Shown here one piece after another: positions 1 to 8,993 of a DNA stretch of 64,000 nucleotides. Origin of the DNA: Rhodococcus sp. Leaf247. GTDB lineage: Bacteria > Actinomycetota > Actinomycetes > Mycobacteriales > Mycobacteriaceae. Numbering within the stretch: the stretch's first letter is position 1; every line of letters starts with the position of its first letter. Location: assembly GCF_001426185.1 (NCBI RefSeq), contig NZ_LMRP01000004.1:134405-198404 (forward strand). The letters run 5' to 3'. Position numbers and translations under genes: made by a program. The notes under the pieces are model-generated. The model searched no databases, had not been told where the DNA came from, and saw nothing but the letters and a program-made list of their open reading frames with translations.

Positions 1-360
1 CGAGGGATCGACGAAGCGGTGCAGGCCTTCACCGGTGTGCGAGTAGACGCAGTCCGCGACCACGGTCAGCTCATTGTGCTCGGCGAGATCGGTCAGCGAG
101 ATACCGGTCGACTCGTCGTAGGACGACACGTCCAGCTCGGTTCCGTTCAGCGTCGCGCTGGTCACCGAGGCGGCGACGATGTCGACGACGCTGGACGATC
201 CCGCTGTCGCGTCGAACGTGACGGTCGTCGTCGAGGAGAAGGTCTTCTCTCCCGGGGCACCCGACGAATCCGTCAGGTCGAGCGTGATGGTGTAGTTCTT
301 CACCGAGAGCAGCGAGGACCGTTCCTCGGCCTGGTCCCTGGTCAAATTGGGGGCAACCAC
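1..360 (-). CDS. pepN: Aminopeptidase N (M1 family), N-terminal 120 residues only
   Basis: Zinc-dependent M1 aminopeptidase that removes N-terminal residues from peptides in the cytoplasm. Only the first 120 codons are inside the window; the HEXXH zinc site lies beyond the left edge. The visible start, MVAPNLTRDQAEERSSLL, and the downstream stretch GEGLHRFVDPS match the N-terminal beta-domain of actinobacterial PepN. A GTG start is chosen because AGGAAGG lies 6 nt upstream on the minus strand. It is divergent from the Rv2466c-type gene, as in Mycobacterium (Rv2467/Rv2466c). Family assignment is firm; activity cannot be judged from this fragment. Confidence 0.9.
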   Translation of the reverse strand, partial: MVAPNLTRDQAEERSSLLSVKNYTITLDLTDSSGAPGEKTFSSTTTVTFDATAGSSSVVDIVAASVTSATLNGTELDVSSYDESTGISLTDLAEHNELTVVADCVYSHTGEGLHRFVDPS

Positions 361-524
361 GTGCACCCTTCCTGTCGATTTCTCTCGCGACCGCCGAACT
401 GCGGTCGCCGCTGACTCCATCCCATCATGACGCCGACGGCGACGTGGGGGTAGAACAGGTGTGTCGGGAGCGGGCGGCACGACGCGCGCACCCACCGTGA
501 CGCATTTTCGACGAAAGGACCGAC

Positions 525-1136
525 GTGAGCGATTCCAAGGACGTGGCCGATTTCTGGTTCGACCCCCTCTGCCCGTGGTGCTGGATCACCTCGCGCTGGA
601 TTCTCGAGGTGGAGAAGGTCCGCGACATCGAGACCAAGTTCCATGTCATGAGCCTGTCCGTCCTCAACGAGGGACGCGATCTCCCCGAGGAGTACGTGGA
701 GATGATGAAGAAGGCGTGGGGCCCGGTGCGGGTCGCCATCGCCGCGGCGGAGGAGAAGGGCGACGAGATCCTCCCGTCGCTCTACACCGAGATGGGCACG
801 CGGATCCACAACGAGGGCAACAAGGACTTCACCGACGTCATCGAGAAGTCGTTGGCCGCCCTCGATCTTCCCGCGTCCCTGGCCGACGCCGCTCTCTCCA
901 CCGATCACGACGCAGCCCTGCGCAAGAGCCACCACGCGGGAATGGACAAGGTGGGCAAGGACGTCGGCACCCCGACGATCCACATCAACGGCGTCGCATT
1001 CTTCGGGCCCGTGCTCTCCCGCATCCCCCGAGGCGAGGAAGCCGGAAAGCTGTGGGACGCATCGGTGATCTTCGCGTCGTACCCGCACTTCTTCGAGCTC
1101 AAGAGGTCCCGCGACGAGGATCCTCAGTTCGACTGA
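525..1136 (+). CDS. DsbA-like mycothiol-dependent oxidoreductase, Rv2466c family
   Basis: 203-residue thioredoxin-fold protein with the redox motif CPWC at residues 16-19, followed by [11 protein letters not shown], the hallmark of the mycobacterial Rv2466c family. That family is a mycothiol-dependent reductase that also reduces nitro-compounds in oxidative stress defence; the function here is by homology. The cis-proline position is in [16 protein letters not shown]. Start GTG with AAGGA 7 nt upstream. It faces pepN divergently and is followed by a strong hairpin. No frameshift or missing active-site residue is seen. Confidence 0.88.
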   Translation: MSDSKDVADFWFDPLCPWCWITSRWILEVEKVRDIETKFHVMSLSVLNEGRDLPEEYVEMMKKAWGPVRVAIAAAEEKGDEILPSLYTEMGTRIHNEGNKDFTDVIEKSLAALDLPASLADAALSTDHDAALRKSHHAGMDKVGKDVGTPTIHINGVAFFGPVLSRIPRGEEAGKLWDASVIFASYPHFFELKRSRDEDPQFD

Positions 1137-1146
1137 TCCCTCACGC

Positions 1147-1176
1147 CACCCCCGTCGGGACTCCCCGGCGGGGGTG
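1147..1176. terminator. Hairpin terminator between convergent genes
   Basis: Stem CACCCCCG/CGGGGGTG (1147-1154 with 1169-1176) continues across a T-G wobble into CGGG/CCCG with a 4-nt loop, a 13-bp stem. A pyrimidine-rich run follows on the plus strand. It lies between the Rv2466c-type gene and the convergent DUF429 gene and could serve both. Confidence 0.75.
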
Positions 1177-1188
1177 AGTCGTCTCTTC

Positions 1189-1899
1189 TCAGACGACGAT
1201 GCGATCGGGGCGGCCGCCGGCATCGACCGATCCGTCACCGAACACGGTGGCCTCGCCGGTGAGCCAGCGCCGTGCCGACCACGCCGCGGCGACCGCGTCG
1301 AGAACGTCGTCCATCGCCGGGCCGTCGGCCAGTGAGCGCACGCTGTCGAGCAGGTCCACCGTGCCGACGACCGCCGACAGCGCCGCGATGCGCTGGGCGA
1401 CGCCGCGGGCGCGCTTCTTCGACGTGAACGTGACCGTCGGTGCCAGCGCTCGGAACGACGACTCGGGGTGCACTTCGACCACCCGGTTCGGATCGGGTGC
1501 GGCGTCCTCCCACGCGCGGATGTAGGCGGTGAGGAACCACGACTGCTTGCTGATCGCCTTGCCGGTGCGCGCACGGGCGATCACGCACGCCTCTTCCCAC
1601 GACGGCGCATACACCGCGTCACGGACCGGGGTGGGGAAGAGTGACGACCGCGCCGGGCCGAGGAACGTGCGCACCGCTGTCTCGCTCGCGCGGACGCCGG
1701 CGTCGGGAATCGCGAGAGGCATGTCGACGCCGACAGCCGCGCAGTCGGCGGTCAGAGCCAGGACGTCGGACACGGTGTCCACCAGCGTCGTCGACAGGTG
1801 GGTGCCGTCGAGAACGGCCACGACCCAGCGGCCGGCGGCGCCGTCGACACCGGCGACCGGCCCCACCTCGCACGCTGACGTCGAGTCGGGGGAGGGCAC
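1189..1899 (-). CDS. DUF429 domain protein
   Basis: 236-residue protein of the DUF429 family, a predicted RNase H-like-fold group whose reaction is not established. Family features seen are the N-terminal GVDGAAGRWVVAVL strand, the acidic GVDMPLAIPD segment and the central SKQSWFLTAYIRAWED...VHPE block. The start is GTG; there is no Shine-Dalgarno, but TAGAGT lies 7 nt upstream, so the mRNA is probably leaderless. Its start is only 16 bp from that of the divergent rpiB, so the two genes must share overlapping promoter DNA. It sits between two conserved genes (Rv2466c-type and rpiB) that are adjacent in Mycobacterium, so it is an insertion relative to that order. Confidence 0.78.
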   Translation of the reverse strand: MPSPDSTSACEVGPVAGVDGAAGRWVVAVLDGTHLSTTLVDTVSDVLALTADCAAVGVDMPLAIPDAGVRASETAVRTFLGPARSSLFPTPVRDAVYAPSWEEACVIARARTGKAISKQSWFLTAYIRAWEDAAPDPNRVVEVHPESSFRALAPTVTFTSKKRARGVAQRIAALSAVVGTVDLLDSVRSLADGPAMDDVLDAVAAAWSARRWLTGEATVFGDGSVDAGGRPDRIVV

Positions 1900-1906
1900 C
1901 TGTCAA

Positions 1907-1912
1907 ACTCTA
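1907..1912 (-). promoter_or_regulatory. Leaderless -10 (TAGAGT) for the DUF429 gene
   Basis: On the minus strand TAGAGT is followed by 7 nt and the GTG start at 1899. The sequence also lies in the 16-bp gap to the rpiB start, so transcription in the two directions must compete. Confidence 0.5.
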
Positions 1913-1915
1913 GCC

Positions 1916-2413
1916 ATGCGCGTATACCTGGGTGCCGATCACGCCGGCTTCGAATTCAAGAATCAGATCATCGACCACCTGCGGGAAACAGGTCACGAGC
2001 CGATCGACTGCGGCGCGTACACCTACGACGCCGTCGACGACTACCCCGCGTTCTGCATCGAGGCCGCCCGCCGCACCGTCGCCGACCCCGAGAGCCTGGG
2101 CCTGGTGCTCGGAGGATCCGGCAACGGCGAGCAGATCGCCGCGAACAAGGTTCCCGGCGCTCGCTGCGCTCTCGCGTGGAGCGTCGAGACCGCCCAGTTG
2201 GCGCGTCAGCACAACAAGGCCCAGCTCATCGGTATCGGTGGCCGCATGCACACGCTGCCCGAGGCTCTCGCCATCGTCGACGCGTTTCTCGCGACCGAGT
2301 GGTCGAACGAGGAGCGTCACCAGCGCCGCATCGACATCCTGTCCGAGTACGAGCGCACCGGTGACGCACCGGCCGTGCCCGGTGCGCCCGAGGCCGGTGC
2401 CGGCTCCGAATAA
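1916..2413 (+). CDS. rpiB: Ribose-5-phosphate isomerase B
   Basis: 165-residue RpiB/LacA-fold enzyme that interconverts ribulose-5-phosphate and ribose-5-phosphate in the non-oxidative pentose phosphate pathway. The phosphate and ring-opening residues D8 and H9 are in LGADHAG. The loop GGSGNGEQIAANK carries Glu72 where enterobacterial RpiB has a catalytic cysteine; this is the actinobacterial variant, in which the Glu is the proposed base (established for the M. tuberculosis enzyme). The ATG start gives the usual family N-terminus MRVYLGADHAGF. It is followed 35 bp later by nei, the same order as Rv2465c-Rv2464c. The C-terminal APAVPGAPEAGAGSE tail is low complexity. Confidence 0.95.
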   Translation: MRVYLGADHAGFEFKNQIIDHLRETGHEPIDCGAYTYDAVDDYPAFCIEAARRTVADPESLGLVLGGSGNGEQIAANKVPGARCALAWSVETAQLARQHNKAQLIGIGGRMHTLPEALAIVDAFLATEWSNEERHQRRIDILSEYERTGDAPAVPGAPEAGAGSE

Positions 2414-2448
2414 GGCAGTCAGGTCGGCTCGACAGTCAGGGACAACCC

Positions 2449-3246
2449 ATGCCCGAGGGGCACACTCTTCATCGTCTGGCGCGCTTGCACCAGAAGCGCT
2501 TCGGCGGACAGGCCATCGAGGTCTCCAGTCCGCAGGGCCGTTTCGTGGACGGCTCCGAGTGGGTCTCCGGGCATGTTCTGAAGCGGGCAGACGCGTGGGG
2601 CAAGCATCTGCTCCACCGGTACGACAACGGTGCGATCGTCCACGTGCACCTGGGCTTGTACGGCAAGTTCGGCGAGCAGTCGGTGCCGATGAACGAGCCG
2701 GTCGGTCAGGTCCGGATGCGGATGGTCGGTGAGGAGTACGGCACCGACCTCCGCGGGCCGACGCGATGCGAGATCTTCGACGACACACAGGTCGACGCTC
2801 TGATCGCCCGCCTGGGCCCGGACCCGCTCCGCAAGGAGTCGGATCCGGACAAGGCGTTCCATCGAATCCACAAGTCGGCCATGGCCGTCGGCGCGTTGTT
2901 GATGGAACAGGACGTCATCGCCGGAATCGGCAACGTCTACCGCGCCGAACTGTTGTTCCGACACCGCATCGACCCCTTCCGCCCCGGCAAGAAGCTGGAC
3001 CGCGAGGAGTGGGAACCGATGTGGTCGGACCTGGTGGAACTGATGAAGGTCGGTGTCCGCCGTGGCCGGATCATCACGCTGGACAAGGAGCACGACTCCG
3101 GGACCGGCTCACGCGGTCCCGGTCGGCCGCGCTCCTACGTCTACAAGCGCAACGGCCAGGCGTGCCTGATCTGCGGGACCACGATCCTCACCGCGGACAT
3201 GAAGGGGCGCAACCTCTTCTGGTGCCCGACCTGCCAGGCGAGCTAG
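2449..3246 (+). CDS. nei: Fpg/Nei-family DNA glycosylase (endonuclease VIII-like)
   Basis: 265-residue base-excision repair enzyme that removes oxidised bases and cuts the abasic strand. The N-terminus MPEGHTLHR supplies the catalytic Pro2 nucleophile (after Met removal) and Glu3. The helix-two-turn-helix segment is MEQDVIAGIGNVYRAELLF and the C-terminal zinc finger is CLIC...CPTC. Pro-Glu-Gly-His rather than Pro-Glu-Leu-Pro places it in the Nei branch, orthologous in position to Rv2464c. AGGGA precedes the ATG. It ends 2 bp from the convergent glycine-rich gene. Confidence 0.93.
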   Translation: MPEGHTLHRLARLHQKRFGGQAIEVSSPQGRFVDGSEWVSGHVLKRADAWGKHLLHRYDNGAIVHVHLGLYGKFGEQSVPMNEPVGQVRMRMVGEEYGTDLRGPTRCEIFDDTQVDALIARLGPDPLRKESDPDKAFHRIHKSAMAVGALLMEQDVIAGIGNVYRAELLFRHRIDPFRPGKKLDREEWEPMWSDLVELMKVGVRRGRIITLDKEHDSGTGSRGPGRPRSYVYKRNGQACLICGTTILTADMKGRNLFWCPTCQAS

Positions 3247-3248
3247 GG

Positions 3249-4055
3249 CTAGAAGCCCCCGTCGAACCCACCGCCGCCACCGTCGAACCCACCGCCGCCG
3301 TCGAACCCACCGCCGTCGCTGTAATCGCCACCGCCGTCGCCCATATCTCCGCCCATGTCGCCGGAATCGCCACCACCGTCGCCGTAGTCGCCACCACCGT
3401 CGGAGCCGTCACCCTCGCCGCTGGCGAAGTTGTTCTCGTCGTATCCCACGCCGGACATGCCGGAGAACATCGCCGAGAACAGGAACATCGACCCCATTCC
3501 CCACGCGCCGGCGACGAGCGCGGGCTTCCACCACGGCTCGGAATACCAGCCGGCAGGGACGGGACGACCGGCGACGCGGCCACCCGGGTAGTAGTTGGGG
3601 GTGCGATCGGACGGGCCGGGGCTGGCCGTCACCGGGCGCCCCTCGAAGTCGACGGTGCGTTCCTCGGTCACCTCGCCCGCCGACTTCTGGCCGTCGATGG
3701 TGGGAACCTCGGGTCCGGGATCCATGCCCATGGCCAGCCGCGCGGCACGGATGTAGTAGAGACCTTCCAACGCCGTCTGCTTCGCGAGCCGGGCCTGGGT
3801 AGGGGACTGCGCCTGATCGATCTGCGAGCCGGCTGCGGTGTACCGCTCGGACGCGTCGGCCAGTGCCTGCTTCGACGCGGAATCGGACCCGACCAGGTTG
3901 TAGACCTGCCCGCCCAGGCGTTCGATGGCTTGCCGGGCATCGGCTTTCGCGTCGTCGAGTGACGCCACCTCACGCTGACCGGACTTGCGCTGGGTGACGA
4001 CGACGATGCCGACCACCAGTGCGATGACCACGACGACCAACAGCAGGGGTTCCAT
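3249..4055 (-). CDS. Membrane-anchored protein with glycine-rich C-terminus
   Basis: 268-residue protein of unknown function. Residues 3-20 (LLLVVVVIALVVGIVVV) form an N-terminal signal anchor. A helical region of about 110 residues follows (DAKADARQAIERLGGQVYNL, then ALEGLYYIRAARLAMGMDPGPEVP). A second hydrophobic stretch, WWKPALVAGAWGMGSMFLFSAMF, is near residue 175. The last 65 residues are almost only Gly, Asp, Ser and Phe (GDGGGD, GGGFDGG). Proteins of this build are common in Actinobacteria, but I know no assigned role. It lies tail to tail with nei, 2 bp apart, and downstream of the iron-enzyme gene on the same strand. Confidence 0.75.
   Translation of the reverse strand: MEPLLLVVVVIALVVGIVVVTQRKSGQREVASLDDAKADARQAIERLGGQVYNLVGSDSASKQALADASERYTAAGSQIDQAQSPTQARLAKQTALEGLYYIRAARLAMGMDPGPEVPTIDGQKSAGEVTEERTVDFEGRPVTASPGPSDRTPNYYPGGRVAGRPVPAGWYSEPWWKPALVAGAWGMGSMFLFSAMFSGMSGVGYDENNFASGEGDGSDGGGDYGDGGGDSGDMGGDMGDGGGDYSDGGGFDGGGGFDGGGGGFDGGF
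3258..3420. repeat. In-frame Gly/Asp coding repeat
   Basis: Imperfect short repeats of the type CCGTCGAACCCACCGCCGCC encode the FDGGGG and GDGGGD units of the glycine-rich tail. A likely site of slippage or assembly error. Confidence 0.7.
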
Positions 4056-4094
4056 GGTGTCAGTGTACGGAGTGTGCGCCGAACGGCAGAGTGC

Positions 4095-5114
4095 TCAGCG
4101 CGCCGGGCGCAGAGTGCTGCGGCCGTCCTGCCACGCCGACATGAGGTGGTCCGCGAGCACGTTCTCGACGTAGTCGAGGGCCCTCATGCCGAACACCACG
4201 TCGGCTTCGAGATGCGGCTCACGGGCGACGAGGTCGCCCACGACGTCGTGTCGCATGACCTGTTCGTGTACGGCGTCCGCTTCGACGTGTTCGGCGTAGA
4301 ACGCGACGCACTCGCTCGGGAAGTCAAGGCGCTGAAGCGCTTTGACCAGCCGCTGCGAACCGGGCGACGACGTGATCTCGGTGGAGGCCAGATGGCCCAC
4401 CGACGCGCCGCGCAGGGAACGGTGCAGACCGAACATCGACATCAGGTTCACCGGCGCCAGCGTCGGGGCGCCCACGCGATCGAGGTAGCCGAGGTACGAG
4501 TCGTCGAGACCCGCGGCGGCCATCAGCCCCTGGAAGAGGCGCTGATGCATCCGCTGACCCCGGCCGCCGCCGAACTCGTCGAACTCCACCGCCACGTAGG
4601 ACGCCTTGGCCTGCCCCTGTAGGCGGGGAATGGTCCACGCATGCGGGTCGGCCTCCTTCAAGTGGTACAGCGAGCGGTGGGCGAGGTACTCCTGCATCTG
4701 CTCGCGGGTGCCGACGTCGCGGAGGTGGTACGACGGCCCGGAGCCGTCGACGTGCTCGGTCGAGAGTGTGTCCATCTCGGCCTCGACGGATCCGTCGGAC
4801 TCGACGTGCGCACGAACGTGGTCGAGAAACACACGTTCCATCTCGGCACGCACTCGCAGGAGTTCCGGGTTCCATTCCCATGCGTCGTCGACACCGGGGA
4901 GGCCGCGGTAGTGCAGCTCGTAGCAGAGGTACAGCGCCAGGTGCAGGTCGTCGCTGTAGGCGTCCGTGTCGGTCACCGACACGGAGATCGATGTCGTCGC
5001 CGACGGGGGAGTCACCAGGACCGACAGGATCGCCGACGACAGCGGGCCGCGGGGCGTCGGGAGCCCGGACAGATCGTGAGCGGACAGATCGGAGTCGGTC
5101 ATCGTTGCAGTCAC
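4095..5114 (-). CDS. Iron-containing redox enzyme family protein (haem-oxygenase-like diiron fold)
   Basis: 339-residue protein. The segments YHLKEADPHAWTIPRL, VAVEFDEFGGG...MHQRLF and FYAEHVEADAVHEQVM have the Glu/His spacing of the haem-oxygenase-like diiron oxidase (HDO) superfamily, in which members oxidise fatty acids, amines or other substrates at a two-iron site. The substrate here cannot be inferred. No Shine-Dalgarno is obvious; GTG 5114 is taken, but ATG 5102 is an alternative four codons in. It sits 9 bp beyond the EAL gene and 39 bp before the glycine-rich gene on the same strand, so a three-gene unit is possible. Confidence 0.75.
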   Translation of the reverse strand: MTATMTDSDLSAHDLSGLPTPRGPLSSAILSVLVTPPSATTSISVSVTDTDAYSDDLHLALYLCYELHYRGLPGVDDAWEWNPELLRVRAEMERVFLDHVRAHVESDGSVEAEMDTLSTEHVDGSGPSYHLRDVGTREQMQEYLAHRSLYHLKEADPHAWTIPRLQGQAKASYVAVEFDEFGGGRGQRMHQRLFQGLMAAAGLDDSYLGYLDRVGAPTLAPVNLMSMFGLHRSLRGASVGHLASTEITSSPGSQRLVKALQRLDFPSECVAFYAEHVEADAVHEQVMRHDVVGDLVAREPHLEADVVFGMRALDYVENVLADHLMSAWQDGRSTLRPAR

Positions 5115-5123
5115 AGAAGTGGA

Positions 5124-6479
5124 CTACCCGCTATGGCGCGAACCGAACACGGGCAGTGGTCCGGACCCCGGCTCGGTCGGAATCGGCGTCGTCCGGCGGA
5201 GCAGCAAGGTCGCCGCGTCGAGAACGAGGTTCCTGTCGTAGGTGAGGCGGTAGTCGAAGAGCGGGTCGTCGGGATCGGCATCCCCGGCATCGTCGAGGGG
5301 CACCTGCGCACTGATCACCGCAGCGGTGAAGTGTGGACTGACGACGATGACGGACAGCTCCTTGGACAGCGGGTCGGACTCGTCGACGCTCATCCCGTGC
5401 AGCCCGGGGACCCCCAGTGCCGTGGTCACGTTGCCGTCGCGACCGAACAGGGCGACCAGTGCGCCGGACGACGCGAGCGTCACCGCTCGGTCCATCTGGT
5501 CCTGGTCCACCTCGTACAGGTGCGGGACGGTGGCCAGCACGATCGTCGACGGACCGGTGGCGGTCGCATCGAGAGCGAACTGTTCGATCATCGTGCCGAT
5601 CAGCGACACCCGTCCGCGCCGGGTGCTGCCGCCGGCGGCGACCAGTCCGAACGGAGTCGTCGCCAGGGGCATCCGGTGGGTGACGCCGACTGCCAGTGGT
5701 GAATCGACCGCCGGTGGTGCCGCGGCGGAGGACGGCTCGTGAAGCGGAAGCTCTGCCGGTGCGCCGAAGAGCCATCCCTGTCCGAGCGCTGCTCCCATCT
5801 CGCGGGCGAGCAGCAGGTGAGCCTCGGTCTCGATTCCTTCGGCCAGGACGACCGCGCCGGTGCGGTCGGATTCGGCCGCGACCGCGGCCAGCACGCGGGC
5901 GGTGTCCTGCGTCGCTCGTTGCTGGGTGAAGGACATGTCGAGCTTGATGATGTCGGGCCTGATGAACGGCAACAGGGCGAGGCTGGCCGTCTCGGCTCCG
6001 ACGTCGTCCACAGCGATCAGCCATCGGCGGTCTCGGACCCGTTCGACGGCGTCGAGAAGCGCGGCGGGGTCGGTGAGCAGATCGCGTTCGGTGATCTCCA
6101 CGACGATGGACAGTCGGGACGCGGCGGCGAGGATGTCCGCACCTCCCGGGGGTACCGCGATGTTCATCGCGCTCGGCTCCATGTTGACGAACAGCTGGAG
6201 GCTGGGCGGAAGCCGCGCCTCGAGGGCGCCGCGGAGTGCGCTGATGCGGCACATCCAGTCGAGCTGGCCGACCGTTCCGTAGGCCCGCGCCGATTCGAAC
6301 AGCCGCGCCGGCGACTCCCACTCCGTGCCCGCCGGTCCGCGTGCGAGCGCTTCGTAGCCGACGAGTGCGCGGGTGGAGAGGTCGACGACGGGTTGGTAGA
6401 CCGATCGCACGGTGAGCCCCGCCGGTATCTCGGGGATGCCGCGGCCTCTCTCGGGCGGGGATGCGTGACCCGTGGTCAC
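5124..6479 (-). CDS. EAL-domain protein with C-terminal DICT-like sensor domain
   Basis: About 451 residues. Residues 15-260 are an EAL phosphodiesterase-type domain for cyclic-di-GMP turnover. YEALARG carries the signature EAL; NMEP, EITE, DDVG, IKLD, AEGIE and QGWLFGAP correspond to the usual metal and catalytic positions, so it may be active, although DDVGAE replaces the common DDFGTG. The C-terminal part (LIGTMIEQFALDATATGP...ALVALFGRD) resembles the DICT domain linked to cyclic-di-GMP signalling in Actinobacteria. There is no GGDEF domain. The frame stays open upstream into nhaA; GTG 6479 is chosen because it precedes the conserved region and avoids that overlap, so the start is uncertain. 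Confidence 0.78.
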   Translation of the reverse strand: MTTGHASPPERGRGIPEIPAGLTVRSVYQPVVDLSTRALVGYEALARGPAGTEWESPARLFESARAYGTVGQLDWMCRISALRGALEARLPPSLQLFVNMEPSAMNIAVPPGGADILAAASRLSIVVEITERDLLTDPAALLDAVERVRDRRWLIAVDDVGAETASLALLPFIRPDIIKLDMSFTQQRATQDTARVLAAVAAESDRTGAVVLAEGIETEAHLLLAREMGAALGQGWLFGAPAELPLHEPSSAAAPPAVDSPLAVGVTHRMPLATTPFGLVAAGGSTRRGRVSLIGTMIEQFALDATATGPSTIVLATVPHLYEVDQDQMDRAVTLASSGALVALFGRDGNVTTALGVPGLHGMSVDESDPLSKELSVIVVSPHFTAAVISAQVPLDDAGDADPDDPLFDYRLTYDRNLVLDAATLLLRRTTPIPTEPGSGPLPVFGSRHSG

Positions 6480-6675
6480 GATCTCTGCCGCCCTCGACGC
6501 ACGGTTGCCCCTTCCGGTCCCGAGATCCGCTCCGACGCGCGATCCCGACGTGCAGCTTAGGCCGTCCGCGAGCGACGGGTAGGGTGATCGCCGGTGCGCC
6601 GGGAAGTCTGGTCGGCAGTGGATTCGACGTGCCCGAGCCCGGTCACGTCCTCGATCGACACGAAGGACGCCGCCG

Positions 6676-7968
6676 ATGACCGACTCCCGTACCTCACTCT
6701 TCTCCCGCGGATCGTGGCGCGAGACCTCACGCGTCTCCGACATCCTGCGCAAGGAGACGGTCGGCGGAGCGCTGCTTCTCCTGGCGACGGCCATCGCGTT
6801 GGTGTGGTCCAATTCCGCGTGGTCCGCCGGCTACGACACCCTGAAGAACACGACTGTCGGGCCGTCCGCCCTGCACCTCGATCTGACGCTCGGCACCTGG
6901 GCCACCGACGGGTTGCTCGCCATCTTCTTCTTCGTCGTGGGGCTCGAGCTCAAGCGTGAATTCGTCGCGGGTGATCTGAGGGACCCTCGTCGCGCAGCGC
7001 TCCCCATCGCCGCGGCAGTTGGCGGAATGGCTGTTCCCGCACTGATATTCGTCATCGTGAATGCGAACACCGGTGACGGGGCTCTGTCGGGATGGGCCAT
7101 CCCGACAGCCACCGACATCGCGTTCGCGGTCGCCGTGCTCGCCGTCATCAGCACGCACCTTCCGGCGGCGCTGCGGACCTTCCTGCTCACCCTCGCCGTC
7201 GTGGACGACCTGTTGGCCGTCACCGTCATCGCCGTGTTCTATACCGACGACATCAACGTGGCGGCACTGCTCGGCGCAGCGGTCCCGCTGGCGCTCTTCG
7301 GCGTCTGCGTCCAGCGACGCATCCGCTCGTGGTGGGTGTTGCTGCCACTGGCTGCCGTGACCTGGGTCCTGATGCACGAATCCGGCATCCATGCCACCGT
7401 CGCCGGCGTCCTCCTCGGCTTCACGGTGCCGGTTCTGCGGAGCGCGGCCGCCGGGGGTCCGGACGCCGGGCCGGGTCTGGCCGAGCACTTCGAGCACCGG
7501 ATCCGTCCGGTGTCGGCCGGTGTGGCCGTGCCTCTGTTCGCGTTCTTCGCCGCAGGCGTGACCGTCGGTGGGTTCAGCGGTTTCGTCGACGCGCTGTCCG
7601 ATCCGGTCGCTGTCGGCATCGTCCTGGCGCTGGTGGTCGGAAAGACCATCGGCATCTTCGGCACGACGGCCATGCTGTCCCGCTTCACCAAGGCGCGCCT
7701 CGACTCGGACCTGTCGTGGCTCGACGTCCTGGGCGTGTCGATGCTGGCCGGCATCGGGTTCACCGTCTCCTTGCTGATCGGGGACCTGGCGTACGGGGAG
7801 GGTTCCCTGCGCGACGACCACGTCAAGGTCGGCGTTCTCACCGGCTCGCTGATCGCGGCAGCGCTCGCCTCCGTCGTCCTTCGACGACGCAACCGTGTCT
7901 ACCGCGCCATCGAGCAGAAGGAACGACTCGACGCCGACGGCGACGGCATTCCCGACGTCTACCAGTGA
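6676..7968 (+). CDS. nhaA: Na+/H+ antiporter NhaA
   Basis: 430-residue integral membrane antiporter that expels Na+ in exchange for protons. The paired aspartates that bind the ion are in [17 protein letters not shown], and the typical [13 protein letters not shown] and [15 protein letters not shown] segments are present. The hydrophobic profile suggests about 12 membrane segments. GAAGGA lies 9 nt before the ATG. Divergent from the EAL gene across 196 bp and convergent with the stress-protein gene, 9 bp apart. The C-terminal [12 protein letters not shown] tail is acidic and resembles an EF-hand-like loop; this is only a resemblance. Confidence 0.93.
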   Translation: MTDSRTSLFSRGSWRETSRVSDILRKETVGGALLLLATAIALVWSNSAWSAGYDTLKNTTVGPSALHLDLTLGTWATDGLLAIFFFVVGLELKREFVAGDLRDPRRAALPIAAAVGGMAVPALIFVIVNANTGDGALSGWAIPTATDIAFAVAVLAVISTHLPAALRTFLLTLAVVDDLLAVTVIAVFYTDDINVAALLGAAVPLALFGVCVQRRIRSWWVLLPLAAVTWVLMHESGIHATVAGVLLGFTVPVLRSAAAGGPDAGPGLAEHFEHRIRPVSAGVAVPLFAFFAAGVTVGGFSGFVDALSDPVAVGIVLALVVGKTIGIFGTTAMLSRFTKARLDSDLSWLDVLGVSMLAGIGFTVSLLIGDLAYGEGSLRDDHVKVGVLTGSLIAAALASVVLRRRNRVYRAIEQKERLDADGDGIPDVYQ

Positions 7969-7977
7969 CCGGAAGCG

Positions 7978-8820
7978 TCAGGAGGGTGACGGCACCACGG
8001 TCACCGGGACGTCGACGGAGTGCAGGAGCGCTCTGCTGGTCGATCCCAGCAGCAGCGACCTGAATCCACCGCGGCCGCGGCGTCCGACCACGACGAGGCT
8101 CGCATCGGCTGCACGGGACACCAGCTCGCGGACCGGCCGGTCCTGGACGACGACGCGCTGCACCTCGACATCGGGATAGTCGTCGGCCCATCCGGCGAGT
8201 GTCTCGGCCAGCGCTGCCGACTCGTTCGCGGACGTGTGCGTCCACGCGTCGTGGTGCTCGCCGGGGATGTCCACGTCGCTCCAGGCGTGCACCGCCACCA
8301 ACCCCACCCCGCGTGACGACGCGATGTCGTACGCGAATCGCACGGCCGGAACGCTGTTGTCGGTCCCGTCCACACCGACCACCACGGGTCCCGAGGTGTT
8401 CGACGTCGTCGTCGGCACGACCGTGACGGCGCAGTCCGCGTGAGTCGCGACGGCAGTGCTGACCGATCCGGAGAGTCCGCCGGTGAACTCACCGAGACCT
8501 CGCGTGCCCACGACGATCAGCGAGGCGTCCGCCGAGCGTTCGACCAGAACTCCGGCCGGAGTGCCGTGGTGAGATTCCGACGACACCGTCAGCGGACGAT
8601 CGCCGGCGGCGTCCCGAGCGACGGACGTCGCGTCGTCGAGAATTCGCTGCACGGCATCGCTCGTGGTGTCGTCCACATCGGCGAACGCGGACGCCGAGAC
8701 GGCCGAGGTGAGTACCAGCGGTGCACCACGGTCGACGGCGACACGTACCGCCCACCGCACCGCGTCGAGAGCCGCGGTCGAACCGTCGATGCCCACCAGG
8801 ACGGGACGGGACTCGTGCAT
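7978..8820 (-). CDS. Universal stress protein, tandem UspA domains
   Basis: 280 residues containing two UspA domains in tandem (about 5-140 and 147-278). Each starts with a PVLVGIDGS or PVVVGVDGT strand, and each has the ATP-binding G-2X-G-9X-G-(S/T) loop: VGTRGLGEFTGGLSGSVS and VGRRGRGGFRSLLLGSTS. Both loops are intact, so ATP-binding type is likely. Proteins of this architecture help mycobacteria survive hypoxia and stasis; the specific role here is not known. ATG is supported by GGAGG 7 nt upstream. The upstream gap carries a repeated octamer but no clear DosR box. Confidence 0.9.
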   Translation of the reverse strand: MHESRPVLVGIDGSTAALDAVRWAVRVAVDRGAPLVLTSAVSASAFADVDDTTSDAVQRILDDATSVARDAAGDRPLTVSSESHHGTPAGVLVERSADASLIVVGTRGLGEFTGGLSGSVSTAVATHADCAVTVVPTTTSNTSGPVVVGVDGTDNSVPAVRFAYDIASSRGVGLVAVHAWSDVDIPGEHHDAWTHTSANESAALAETLAGWADDYPDVEVQRVVVQDRPVRELVSRAADASLVVVGRRGRGGFRSLLLGSTSRALLHSVDVPVTVVPSPS

Positions 8821-8860
8821 GACAAACCTCCGCAAGATGTCGAGGGCGGTGACGCGGGTG

Positions 8861-8993
8861 CGACACCGTCCGACCGCAGTGTTCCCGTTCCGGACGCGTC
8901 GGCGGCACGTTTCGGTCGGCATGTTCGCGATCGGTGGAACGGTGTCGAGCCGGCCGCGACACCGAATCCGCGAGACGTTACCGAGCGGTGTCG
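8861..8993. promoter_or_regulatory. Four copies of octamer CGACACCG / CGGTGTCG in a divergent promoter gap
   Basis: Copies at 8861-8868 and 8957-8964 read CGACACCG; copies at 8940-8947 and 8986-8993 read CGGTGTCG. They form two inverted pairs in the 287-bp gap between the stress-protein gene and the STAS gene. A short inverted repeat ATCCG-TTAT-CGGAT follows at 8995-9008. They may be regulator sites; no known consensus is recognised. Confidence 0.4.

Noticed and set aside
3258..3420. Glycine-codon repeats as a CRISPR-like array or PE_PGRS-type gene
   Set aside because: Repeats are in frame, have no spacers and lack a PE domain.
6480..6812. Upstream extension of the EAL protein into nhaA
   Set aside because: The extra residues are Arg-rich, overlap the nhaA start and are not part of the domain.
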